The notes: a model not told the origin generated them from the sequence alone. Numbered from the stretch's first letter, positions 43,189-51,186 are shown. The stretch: DNA of 55,290 nucleotides from JBJKRF01 sp046704785 (GCA_046704785.1 JBJKRF010000093.1:1-55290), one strand, 5' to 3'. Translations and numbers: made by a program.

Positions 43189-44706
43189 ATGAATTTTCCG
43201 ATCTTAAGCGTTATTACTTTCATCCCCGTCGCTGCGGCTATTCTCATCTTGTTGATGAAGCCGGAGCGCAAGACGGAAGTGCGTGCCATCGCGCTTGCAG
43301 CAGCCGTCGTCGACCTGCTCCTGTCGATATGGGTATATATCTCATATAATCAGGTGACCGCAGGCTATCAGTTTGTCGAACAGTACAACTGGTTGCCGCA
43401 GTTTGGCATCAGCCTGCATTTCGGCGTGGACGGCATGAGCACGCCGCTTGTCCTGCTGACAGGCGTGGTGATGTTCACAGCAGTGCTCATCTCGTGGGGC
43501 GACTTCAACGAACAGAAACATATCTCCACCGGCATTCAGGAGCGGCCGCGCGAATTTTTTGCCTTCCTGTTCATCCTTGCCAGTGGTGTGTTCGGCGTTT
43601 TCACTTCGTTGGACCTGTTCATGCTGTTCTTCTTTTACGAGATCGCCGTTTTCCCCATGTATTTGCTGATCGCCATTTGGGGTTGGGCGCAAACCCGCGA
43701 ATATGCGGCCATGAAATTAACGTTGTACCTGTTCCTGGGTTCGGTGGTTGCCCTGGTGGGCGCGCTGGCAATCTACTGGGTGGCCGGGCAGCAGACCGGC
43801 GTCTACACTTTCGACATGCTGCAAATTCAGAAGGCCGGTTTCTCGGTCTCCTTCCAGAACTTTTGGTTCCTGCCGGTCTTTCTGGGATTCGCGGTACTGG
43901 GCGGTATCTGGCCTTTCCATAACTGGTCTCCAGACGGCCACGTAGCCGCGCCGACTGCGGTCTCCATGTTCCATGCCGGTGTGTTGATGAAGTTGGGCGC
44001 TTTTGCGGCCCTGCGGGTGGGCATTATGCTCCTGCCGGAGGGCGCGAAGCACTGGTCATGGCTCATCATGCTGTGTGCGGGCATCGCCGTTATCTACGGA
44101 GCTCTTATTGCTTTCGTGCAGACCGACATGAAATACATGATTGGTTTCTCGTCGGTCTCGCACATGGGCCTGGTGATGTTGGGGTTGTCCACGCTCAACC
44201 AGGCCGGGCTTACCGGCGCAGGTGTGCAGATGTTCTCGCACGGCATCATGACGGCTCTCTTCTTTGCCGTGACCGGTATGATCTACGATCGTGCGCACAC
44301 GCGCCAAATTCCTGAACTGGGCGGTATGGTCAAGGTCATGCCGTTTGCAGCAATTGGATTTATCATCGGTGGCTTGGTCTCGATGGGAATGCCCGGTTTC
44401 TCTGGTTTTATCGCGGAGTTCCCCATCTTCGTCGGTGTTTGGCAAAGCCAGTGGTTTGTGGCGGTCATCATCAGCATTTCGATTGTCATTACCGCGGCGT
44501 ATATCTTCCTCAACGTCCGTAAAGTGTTCTTCGGAAATATCCCGGAGAAGCTCGAAGGCCACATGAGCGATGTCACGGTGCTTGACAAAGTCGCCATTGC
44601 GACTCTCTGCATTCTGATGATCGGGCTTGGCCTGTTCCCCAGTTTGATGGTCCCTATGGTGCAAACCGGTGTACAAAATATCCTCCACATCCTGGGAGGT
44701 GCTTAA
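43189..44706 (+). CDS. second NuoM-family subunit lacking the TM7 lysine
   Basis: A 505-residue paralogue of NuoM. It keeps E151 (FFFYEIAVFPMYLL), K268 (GVLMKLGAFA) and E410 (GFIAEFPIF), but the broken-helix motif reads FAVLGGIWPFHNWSPDGH, with Leu237 where canonical NuoM has the essential Lys. It also has WSPDGHVAAP instead of WLPDAH. It could be a fourth pumping unit using other residues, or a structural spacer. The gene follows nuoM by 13 bp, and its stop is immediately followed by the nuoN ATG. Confidence 0.92.
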   Translation: MNFPILSVITFIPVAAAILILLMKPERKTEVRAIALAAAVVDLLLSIWVYISYNQVTAGYQFVEQYNWLPQFGISLHFGVDGMSTPLVLLTGVVMFTAVLISWGDFNEQKHISTGIQERPREFFAFLFILASGVFGVFTSLDLFMLFFFYEIAVFPMYLLIAIWGWAQTREYAAMKLTLYLFLGSVVALVGALAIYWVAGQQTGVYTFDMLQIQKAGFSVSFQNFWFLPVFLGFAVLGGIWPFHNWSPDGHVAAPTAVSMFHAGVLMKLGAFAALRVGIMLLPEGAKHWSWLIMLCAGIAVIYGALIAFVQTDMKYMIGFSSVSHMGLVMLGLSTLNQAGLTGAGVQMFSHGIMTALFFAVTGMIYDRAHTRQIPELGGMVKVMPFAAIGFIIGGLVSMGMPGFSGFIAEFPIFVGVWQSQWFVAVIISISIVITAAYIFLNVRKVFFGNIPEKLEGHMSDVTVLDKVAIATLCILMIGLGLFPSLMVPMVQTGVQNILHILGGA

Positions 44707-46155
44707 ATGAGTGTTGATTTTCTGGCAATCCTGCCTGAGACTTTGGTTCTGGCCGTTGCCCTGCTGGCGTTGCTCTTCGCCCCCTTCTGGAAGGGCCAAA
44801 ACCGGCGAACCAACCTGGGATGGCTGACGGCTGGTGGGCTGACCCTTTCGCTTGTCATCAGCCTGATTTTGGGGCAGCCCGGCGATTCTGTGCTGGCGTT
44901 GGGGGGCATGGTGCGTTTCGATTGGCTGGCCTTTGCCCTCAAAATGGTCTTCATGTTCGGCGCTGCCATCACTGCCTTGTTCATGATGGATGTCGAGCGT
45001 CTCGGCGACCGCGCTGAGGCCTACCTGCTTCTGTTGGCGTCGACCATCGGCATGAACTTGATGGCCTCCGCTGCAGACCTGGTGATGTTATACCTGGCCA
45101 TCGAGACTACCTCCATTCCGCTTTATGTCCTGTCGGGCTTTATGTTGGACGACAAGAAATCGACCGAGGCCGGTTTTAAATACTTGCTTTTTGGCGCGAT
45201 GACCTCGGCAGTTCTGCTCTACGGACTTTCGCTCTTATACGGTTTCGCCGGGACGACCTCGCTGGACGGCCTTGCGCAGAGTCTTGCTTCCGTCAACCCT
45301 ATTTCCGTCGGCGTGCTCCTGCTGGTGCTGGTCGGTTTGGGATTTAAAGTCTCGCTGGTGCCGTTCCATTTTTGGGCTCCCGATACCTACGAAGGCGCGC
45401 CGACGCCGGTGGCCGGTTTTCTTTCGACCACTTCCAAGATGGCCGGCTTTGCCGTCTTATTGCGTCTGTTCCTGACGGCTTTTCCGCACATCAGCCTGGA
45501 ATGGCAATGGATTCTGGCGATTCTGGCGGCGTTGACCATGACGCTTGGCAATTTGGTCGCATTGGCGCAAAGCAACGTCAAACGCCTGCTGGCATACTCC
45601 TCCATCGCGCATGCCGGTTACGCCATGATAGGGTTGGTCGCTTACAATGAACTGGGGATTGCCAGTGTGGTCTTCTATCTGGGTACCTATATTTTGACCA
45701 ACCTGGCGGCTTTTGGTATTGTCGCGTTGGTGGGGCAGGTGACCAGTTCGGACGATATGAAGGCGTATAACGGCTTGAGCCGTCGTTCGCCGTACCTGGC
45801 GCTGGCAATGCTGGTGGCTTTTCTCTCGCTGTCGGGGATGCCGCCCTTTGCCGGGTTTATTGCCAAAGTCCTCGTTTTCGCGGCGGCTATTCAAACGGGG
45901 TGGACCTGGCTGGTCGTCGTCGGCGTGATCAATTCCGTCATCGGCTTGTACTACTATTTGAACGTATTGAAGTATGTCTATCTGTACCGAATGGAATCGG
46001 AAAACGAACAACAACATCCCATCGTGTCGACACGTCCGTTTGCGCTGGCGTTGACCATCCTGACCATTGGAATCATCCTGCTTGGAACGGCTTTTGCCCC
46101 CTGGTTCAACATCTCGACGCTAGCTGCTCACGGATTCGCGTTTCTGCTCCATTGA
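44707..46155 (+). CDS. nuoN: NADH-quinone oxidoreductase subunit N
   Basis: A 482-residue antiporter-like subunit nearest the E-channel. It has MLYLAIETTSIPLYVLSGF (the TM5 Glu), LVGLGFKVSLVPFHFWAPDTYEGAPTP (read in segments; TM7 Lys) and AQSNVKRLLAYSSIAHAGY. There is zero spacing to the upstream gene (TAA ATG), so the two are co-translated. It is the last gene of the cluster. Confidence 0.97.
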   Translation: MSVDFLAILPETLVLAVALLALLFAPFWKGQNRRTNLGWLTAGGLTLSLVISLILGQPGDSVLALGGMVRFDWLAFALKMVFMFGAAITALFMMDVERLGDRAEAYLLLLASTIGMNLMASAADLVMLYLAIETTSIPLYVLSGFMLDDKKSTEAGFKYLLFGAMTSAVLLYGLSLLYGFAGTTSLDGLAQSLASVNPISVGVLLLVLVGLGFKVSLVPFHFWAPDTYEGAPTPVAGFLSTTSKMAGFAVLLRLFLTAFPHISLEWQWILAILAALTMTLGNLVALAQSNVKRLLAYSSIAHAGYAMIGLVAYNELGIASVVFYLGTYILTNLAAFGIVALVGQVTSSDDMKAYNGLSRRSPYLALAMLVAFLSLSGMPPFAGFIAKVLVFAAAIQTGWTWLVVVGVINSVIGLYYYLNVLKYVYLYRMESENEQQHPIVSTRPFALALTILTIGIILLGTAFAPWFNISTLAAHGFAFLLH

Positions 46156-46168
46156 CGCGGCCCGCCTA

Positions 46169-46196
46169 CTGACCTTCAAGGCCCTTGTGATATAAT
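46169..46196 (+). promoter_or_regulatory. promoter of the Fo operon
   Basis: An extended -10 TGATATAAT (TG at 46188, TATAAT at 46191-46196) with a -35-like CTGACC at 46169-46174, spacer 16. It lies 14 bp after nuoN and 43 bp before the atpZ start, so the ATP synthase genes have their own promoter. Confidence 0.65.
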
Positions 46197-46238
46197 ACGC
46201 AACCACATGAGCCAGGCAGATAATCAGGAGAGTGGCGC

Positions 46239-46523
46239 CTGAGTCGACAAAAAATTATCAATCTGACTCTAGCAAGCGTTGCAGGGCAAGTAGGCTGCCT
46301 GACCCTGCTTATCCTTGTGCTGGCCAGCTTGGCTGGCCTCTGGCTTGACCGACACTTTAGCACTCGTCCCTGGCTGACCGTTATATTGTTGATCGCGAGT
46401 ATTCCGGTTTCGTTGGTGGCGATGTTTGTCGTCGTCCGTATAGCGGTGGGGAACATCAAGACCGAACTGGACCGGAAACCACAAGATGTTGTTGAGGAGA
46501 ATGACTTTGGAGACCACTCGTAA
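46239..46523 (+). CDS. AtpZ/AtpI-family ATP synthase accessory protein
   Basis: A 94-residue protein with two transmembrane helices (about 18-36 and 46-68) and the family pattern GLWLDRHFSTRPWLT. AtpI/AtpZ proteins help assemble the c-ring or act with Mg/Ca transport. A GTG at 46317 would remove the first helix. In frame above it the only near-cognate start after the stop at 46221 is CTG at 46239, 8 nt after AGGAG, which restores a full two-helix protein. It overlaps atpB by 23 nt. Confidence 0.85.
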   Translation: MSRQKIINLTLASVAGQVGCLTLLILVLASLAGLWLDRHFSTRPWLTVILLIASIPVSLVAMFVVVRIAVGNIKTELDRKPQDVVEENDFGDHS

Positions 46524-47469
46524 GTGGCGTTTTGGGGTTAACCGGTGGGTCGTCCTGCTGCTCATCGTCTTGCAGGTTGTCTTTGCCAGCCTGTATCCTC
46601 CAATTCGACCGCACATTCAAGTTGCCCCCGAACAACTTTCCGACACACCCCTCTTTACATTGCCTGTGATTGGCTCGTTTTACATGACGAATACGTTGTG
46701 GGGAATGGTTTTCGTCGATGTAATCGTCCTGGCAATTGTCCTGTTGGTCGCATTTGGTTTGCGCCGAAACTCGCTTATTCCGCGTGGACTAGCTGCGGCG
46801 ATGGAAATGGCTGTCGAGATGCTGTACAACCTTGCCGAGAGCACAGCAGGGAAGGCCGTCAAAAAGATTTTCCCCTGGTTTGCGACGATTGTCATTGTCG
46901 TTTTGATTGCGAACTTCACGGAACTGATTCCAATGGTCGATAGCGTTGGCAAGTTGGAGCCAGCTGAACATGGTTATACACTGCAACAGTTTTTTCCATG
47001 GCTGGCTGCAATTGTGCAAGGCCAGGGAAATTATGCGGTTACGCCGTACGTGCGAACACTTTCGACCGACCTGAATTTCACGTTTGCGCTGGCGCTCATC
47101 GCTGTTGTGATGACACAAATCATTGGTGTACGCTCCCAAGGGCTGGCTTACTTCTCGAAATTTTTTAACACGCGCACGATGTTTACAACACCAATCTTTG
47201 GCGCGATTGACTTCCTGGTGAGTTTACTCGAACTGATTTCTGAATTTTCCAAGATACTCTCTTTTGGTTTCCGGTTGTTTGGAAATATTTTTGCCGGTTC
47301 GGTGCTACTCTTCCTGGTAGGATCGCTGGTGCCTGTCTTCGCCCAATCGATGATCCTGTTCTTCGAGTTCGTTATTGGCCTGATTCAAGCCTTCGTCTTT
47401 GGCATGCTCACCCTGGTTTTTATGTCTCAGGCGACGGTTGGACATATCAGTGAAGAACATCATGAATGA
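46501..47469 (+). CDS. atpB: ATP synthase Fo subunit a
   Basis: A 322-residue membrane subunit that forms the proton half-channels beside the c-ring. The essential Arg is in SFGFRLFGNIFAG. NFTELIPMVDS and the final helix IQAFVFGMLTLVFMSQAT are typical. The N-terminal extension before the first core helix is longer than in E. coli. AGGAG abuts ATG 46501, which is a short spacing; a TTG two codons later is an alternative start. Confidence 0.93.
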   Translation: MTLETTRKWRFGVNRWVVLLLIVLQVVFASLYPPIRPHIQVAPEQLSDTPLFTLPVIGSFYMTNTLWGMVFVDVIVLAIVLLVAFGLRRNSLIPRGLAAAMEMAVEMLYNLAESTAGKAVKKIFPWFATIVIVVLIANFTELIPMVDSVGKLEPAEHGYTLQQFFPWLAAIVQGQGNYAVTPYVRTLSTDLNFTFALALIAVVMTQIIGVRSQGLAYFSKFFNTRTMFTTPIFGAIDFLVSLLELISEFSKILSFGFRLFGNIFAGSVLLFLVGSLVPVFAQSMILFFEFVIGLIQAFVFGMLTLVFMSQATVGHISEEHHE

Positions 47470-47636
47470 TCTTTCCCGGACCGGTTGTCCTCGTGGCGAT
47501 GCTGCTTTCATTTCTTCCCCCTTCCACGAAAATTCTTAAAAATCTGAAGCTGAATTCCGGGCTGGTTCCTACCCGTTCCTTACTACCCTTTCGAAGGCGA
47601 ATGCCTCACTCGAAACTCTTCTAAGGAGAATGCTCA

Positions 47637-47873
47637 ATGACTGGTGATATTGTCTTGGCCGCCAAATTCATCGGTGCCGGTCTTTCCATGATCGGCGCTC
47701 TCGGCGCTGGCGTGGGAATAGGTTTAAGTGTCCACGGCGCACTGGGCGGAATGGCACGTAATCCGGATTCTTATGGCACTTTATTGACCAATATGATCCT
47801 CGGTATTGCGTTCTCGGAAGCCATCGCCATCTATTGCCTGGTGATCGCTTTCCTGATGCTCTTTGTGCTCTAG
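47637..47873 (+). CDS. atpE: ATP synthase Fo subunit c
   Basis: A 78-residue hairpin of two helices. The loop has RNPDS, and the ion-binding carboxylate is E61 in AFSEAIAIYCLV. The residue after E61 is Ala rather than Ser/Thr, so the site looks proton-type rather than sodium-type. AAGGAGA precedes the ATG. The TAG stop lies inside the CTAG that begins a 98-bp repeat element, so the element abuts or supplies the stop. Confidence 0.96.
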   Translation: MTGDIVLAAKFIGAGLSMIGALGAGVGIGLSVHGALGGMARNPDSYGTLLTNMILGIAFSEAIAIYCLVIAFLMLFVL

Positions 47874-47967
47874 TGCCGCAACTTTATGAAAGAGGAGAGC
47901 GTAAGGCCTGTTTTCGGGGAAGAAATCCGGAACGCAATCCTGCAACTTAAGGAAGTTGCGGTACTAG
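47870..47967 (+). repeat. 98-bp inverted-repeat element, copy B
   Basis: Runs from CTAG at 47870 to CTAG at 47967. It starts CTAGTGCCGCAACTTTATG and ends GGAAGTTGCGGTACTAG, so it is in the opposite orientation to copy A. It overlaps the atpE stop and shares its right CTAG with copy C. Confidence 0.88.
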
Positions 47968-48062
47968 TGCCGCAACTTTATGAAAGAAGAGGGCGCAAAG
48001 CCCGTTTTTTTGGGAAAAAATCTGGAACGCAATCCTGCAACTTAAGGAAGTTGCGGTACTAA
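47964..48062 (+). repeat. 99-bp inverted-repeat element, copy C, tandem with B
   Basis: Begins at the shared CTAG (47964) and ends in CTAA (48059-48062). It is the same sequence family with about a dozen differences, including a longer T run in the interior. The right boundary lies 27 bp before the b-delta gene start. Confidence 0.87.
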
Positions 48063-48088
48063 TTGAAAACAGAAAGGAGAATACCGTT

Positions 48089-48823
48089 ATGGAGGCGCTT
48101 GGTCTTAATTTGGGTTATTTGATCGTCCAGATTCTCAACTTCCTCATTCTCCTGATCGTGCTACGGCTATGGGTCTACAAGCCGTTGATGGGCATGCTGG
48201 AGAAGAGACGTGAGACGATCGCGCGCGGACTCGAAGACGCCCGTATTGCATCAGAAGCGCGCGCCAGGGCTGAGAAAGAAGCCGAACAACTGATCGCGGA
48301 GGCGCAGACGCGGGCCAGCCAGGTTGTTCGCGATGCCAGCGAACGTGCGGAGGCCGCTGCCCGTGATATTAAAAATGCCGCCGACGCGGACGTCTCGAAG
48401 GTGCGTGAGAAGGCGTTGGCCGAAGTGGCAGAAGAGCGCAGTCGTTTGCTGGGTGATTTGCGCGGACAGGTTGCGGCGCTTTCGATCACTGCGGCCCAAA
48501 AGCTGATTGGCGAAGCGCTGGACGAAAAGCGTCAACGTGCGTTGCTCGACGAGTTTTTCTCCGGCGTCAAGTCGGGTAAAGTGGTTGTGCTGGAAGATAC
48601 GCACCTTAGCGGCGCCTCTGCCGAAGTGACCAGCGCCTTGCCGCTGACCGAGGGCGAGCAAGATACCGTCAAGAAAGACATTCTCTCGAAATCCGGCGCG
48701 CAGGCAGTGACCTTCCGTATCGATCCCAATATCCTGGGCGGATTGGTCATCCGAGTTGGAGATAAGGTGCTCGATGGCTCTGTAGCGGGGCGGCTTGAGG
48801 GCCTGCGTTCGAGCCTGCGTTGA
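48089..48823 (+). CDS. ATP synthase b subunit fused to the C-terminal part of delta
   Basis: A 244-residue protein. Residues 1-160 are a typical b subunit: membrane helix about 8-28, the YKPLMGMLEKRRETI hinge, and a long charged coiled coil. Residues about 175-244 match the C-terminal domain of subunit delta (FRIDPNILGGLVIRVGDKV and DGSVAGRLEGLRSSL). The helical N-terminal domain of delta that binds the alpha crown is absent. Mycobacteria have a b-delta fusion with full delta; here only its end is present. It is the last gene before a strong terminator. Confidence 0.9.
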   Translation: MEALGLNLGYLIVQILNFLILLIVLRLWVYKPLMGMLEKRRETIARGLEDARIASEARARAEKEAEQLIAEAQTRASQVVRDASERAEAAARDIKNAADADVSKVREKALAEVAEERSRLLGDLRGQVAALSITAAQKLIGEALDEKRQRALLDEFFSGVKSGKVVVLEDTHLSGASAEVTSALPLTEGEQDTVKKDILSKSGAQAVTFRIDPNILGGLVIRVGDKVLDGSVAGRLEGLRSSLR

Positions 48824-48856
48824 TTTGTGAGCGCGGGTATTCATAACAAAAACAGA

Positions 48857-48910
48857 GAGGGGTATGGGCGGCGCAAGCCGCCCATACCCCTCATCATATT
48901 TTCTTTTACG
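48857..48910 (+). terminator. 16-bp terminator with GCAA tetraloop
   Basis: GAGGGGTATGGGCGGC (48857-48872) pairs perfectly with GCCGCCCATACCCCTC (48877-48892) around GCAA, a GNRA tetraloop, followed by ATCATATTTTCTTTT. It ends the Fo operon. Confidence 0.92.
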
Positions 48911-48976
48911 GGAAATCCCAACGAACGAATCCCTACCGTAGCTGATTCGCCGGAGAGCCGGTAGAATATATCCTTG

Positions 48977-50548
48977 ATGAAGAATATGTCAAAGCAAAGT
49001 TCTCTTACAGCCCTCTTCGCCGAATACCCGTTTCCCGTCCTTTCCGGCGCGCTCGCAGAGCAAGCCATCAGGGAGGTCGTGGCTGATTCGCGGCAGGTCC
49101 AACCGGGGAGTCTGTTCGTCGCTGTTGGAGGCGGCTCCAGCGACGGTCATGCCTATATCCCGGCTGCGCTCGAAAAAGGCGCGGCAGCGGTCGTCGGTGA
49201 GAAACCCATGACGGGGCTGCCCGTCCCTTATATTCGCGTAGAGAATTCACGCCGTGCGCTGGCGTATCTGGCGGCGGCATTTTATGGCAATCCCGGCCGC
49301 AAGCTGGTCGTTATCGGCGTGACCGGCACGGACGGCAAGACTACAACTAGCAATCTGATCTATCAGATTTTGCGAACGGCAGGTTTGAAGACCGGTATGA
49401 TTACCACCGTCAATGCCGTGGTCGGCGAGCAGGTGCTCGATACCGGTTTTCACGTCACCACGCCCGATGCCCCCGATGTGCAGCGTTACCTGTCCATGAT
49501 GGTCGGCACCGGGCTGACCCATGTGGTTTTGGAAACCACTTCGCACGGTTGGGCGCAGTTCCGCGTGGATGCCTGCGAGTTCGACGTGGGTGTCATCACG
49601 AATATTACTCACGAGCATCTCGATTATCACGGCACATACGAGAACTATCGCGCGGCCAAGGCGCGATTGCTTACCGGTTTGGCGGATACGCACAGCAAAC
49701 CGCATGGCAATCCGCGGCTTGCCGTGCTAAATTTCGACGATCAATCTTACCCGTATCTGCACGAGGTGACCCAGGTGCGACAGTCTAGCTACGGGCTGGC
49801 AGCCGGTTCCGATGTGCGCGCTGAGGAGATTTCCTACCTCCCGGACGGACTCCGTTTTGTTGTGACCAGCTCCGACTTTCGCGTAGCCATTAACTCAAAG
49901 CTTGTGGGCGCTTATAACGTTTCCAATTGCCTGGCCGCACTGACGGCTACTGTCGTTGGCTTGGGCATCGATCCGCGGGTGGCGGCGCGCGGAATCGCCT
50001 TTCTGCCCGGTGTGCCGGGGCGCATGGAGCGTATTGACCTGGGGCAGCCTTTTACCGCCATTGTCGATTTTGCTCATACGCCCAATGCATTAAAAGTCGC
50101 TCTGGAGACTGCTCGCCAGATGACGTCTGGCCGCGTGATTGCCGTTTTTGGTTCGGCTGGATTGCGCGACCGCGAAAAGCGCCGTATGATGGCTGAAACT
50201 TCGGCGCAACTGGCGGATGTCTCTGTTTTGACAGCGGAAGACCCGCGTACCGAGTCCCTCGCCGCCATTTTGCAGGAGATGGCCGACGGGGCGCGCAGCC
50301 GGGGGGCCGTCGAGGGGCGTTCGTTCTATCGTGTTCCCGACCGCGGCGCAGCCCTCCGTTTTGCCTTGCAACTGGCGCAGCCCGGCGACCTGGTCATTGC
50401 GTGCGGGAAAGGGCACGAGCAATCGATGTGTTTTGGCGTGACGGAGTATCTTTGGGATGATCGCGTTGCGATGCGTGCGGCGTTGGCCGAGTCGCTCGGC
50501 CTGGACGGTCCGGCTATGCCTTATTTACCAACGCAGGAGAGAGAATGA
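48977..50548 (+). CDS. murE: UDP-N-acetylmuramoyl-tripeptide synthetase (MurE)
   Basis: A 523-residue Mur ligase that adds the third stem-peptide residue in peptidoglycan synthesis. The ATP loop is GVTGTDGKTTTSN, and the N-terminal UDP-binding part has VVADSRQVQPGSLFVAV. The amino-acid specificity loop reads AEDPRTE; the Arg matches the DNPR loop of meso-diaminopimelate enzymes, but the first residues differ. The motif usually VSSH appears as LETTSHGWAQFRVD. It lies outside a dcw cluster. ATG 48977 is preceded by TAGAAT at 48962-48967 and lacks a ribosome site, so a very short leader is possible; a TTG one codon earlier is an alternative. Confidence 0.92.
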   Translation: MKNMSKQSSLTALFAEYPFPVLSGALAEQAIREVVADSRQVQPGSLFVAVGGGSSDGHAYIPAALEKGAAAVVGEKPMTGLPVPYIRVENSRRALAYLAAAFYGNPGRKLVVIGVTGTDGKTTTSNLIYQILRTAGLKTGMITTVNAVVGEQVLDTGFHVTTPDAPDVQRYLSMMVGTGLTHVVLETTSHGWAQFRVDACEFDVGVITNITHEHLDYHGTYENYRAAKARLLTGLADTHSKPHGNPRLAVLNFDDQSYPYLHEVTQVRQSSYGLAAGSDVRAEEISYLPDGLRFVVTSSDFRVAINSKLVGAYNVSNCLAALTATVVGLGIDPRVAARGIAFLPGVPGRMERIDLGQPFTAIVDFAHTPNALKVALETARQMTSGRVIAVFGSAGLRDREKRRMMAETSAQLADVSVLTAEDPRTESLAAILQEMADGARSRGAVEGRSFYRVPDRGAALRFALQLAQPGDLVIACGKGHEQSMCFGVTEYLWDDRVAMRAALAESLGLDGPAMPYLPTQERE

Positions 50549-51135
50549 ATGTTGAGCCTGTTGTCCTGACCGGAAAGTACGTGCGATTGGAACCCTTGAG
50601 TGTAATGCACGTTCCGGAGTTGACCCTCGTCGGGCGCGACCCTTCCATTTGGCGGTATATGCTTTACGGGGAAGTGACGACCGAAGCGAAGATGGAGAAA
50701 TGGGTACGGGAGCTTTTGTCGCGAAAAGCTGCCGGGGCGGCGCAACCTTTCGCTGTCATTCACCTGGCGTCAGGAAAGGTGGCCGGCGCGACACGTTATC
50801 TGGAAATCCGCCCGCAACATCGTGGACTGGAGATTGGTGGAACCTGGTATGGCGTGAAATACCAACATACGGCGGTCAATACTGAATGCAAGTATTTGTT
50901 GTTGCGTCACGCCTTCGAGAAACTTGACGCCATTCGTGTGCAGATCAAAACGGATACCCGTAACCAGCGCTCCCGTCAGGCCATCGAACGACTTGGCGCG
51001 AAGTTCGAGGGTGTTTTGCGTAACCATTTGATTTTGCCCGATGGCACCTATCGTCACTCGGCGTATTACAGCATCCTCGATGAGGAGTGGCCCGTGGTCA
51101 AGGCACATCTGGAAAAGCTGATGGAGCGCCGCTGA
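50545..51135 (+). CDS. GNAT acetyltransferase (RimJ/RimL-like)
   Basis: A 196-residue acetyl-CoA-dependent N-acetyltransferase. It begins VEPVVLTGKYVRLEPLS and contains the acetyl-CoA loop region VNTECKYLLLRHAFEKL and TDTRNQRSRQAIERLGAKFEG, both typical of the RimJ/RimL group. The start overlaps the murE stop (ATGA), so the genes are translationally coupled. The acceptor is unknown. Confidence 0.9.
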   Translation: MNVEPVVLTGKYVRLEPLSVMHVPELTLVGRDPSIWRYMLYGEVTTEAKMEKWVRELLSRKAAGAAQPFAVIHLASGKVAGATRYLEIRPQHRGLEIGGTWYGVKYQHTAVNTECKYLLLRHAFEKLDAIRVQIKTDTRNQRSRQAIERLGAKFEGVLRNHLILPDGTYRHSAYYSILDEEWPVVKAHLEKLMERR

Positions 51136-51150
51136 TTCCCCCGTTTCGCC

Positions 51151-51186
51151 AAAGCGTCCCTGCCAGATAGGTGGGAGCGCTTTTTT
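51151..51186 (+). terminator. rho-independent terminator after the GNAT gene
   Basis: AAAGCG-TCCC pairs with GGGAGCGCTTT with one bulge, followed by TTTTTTA. The U-tract overlaps the end of the convergent degV gene. Confidence 0.8.

Noticed and set aside
47873..48088. Small RNA gene between atpE and the b-delta gene
   Set aside because: The whole gap is explained by two tandem copies of an element also present at 10821-10918 next to unrelated genes, so a dedicated RNA gene is not needed.
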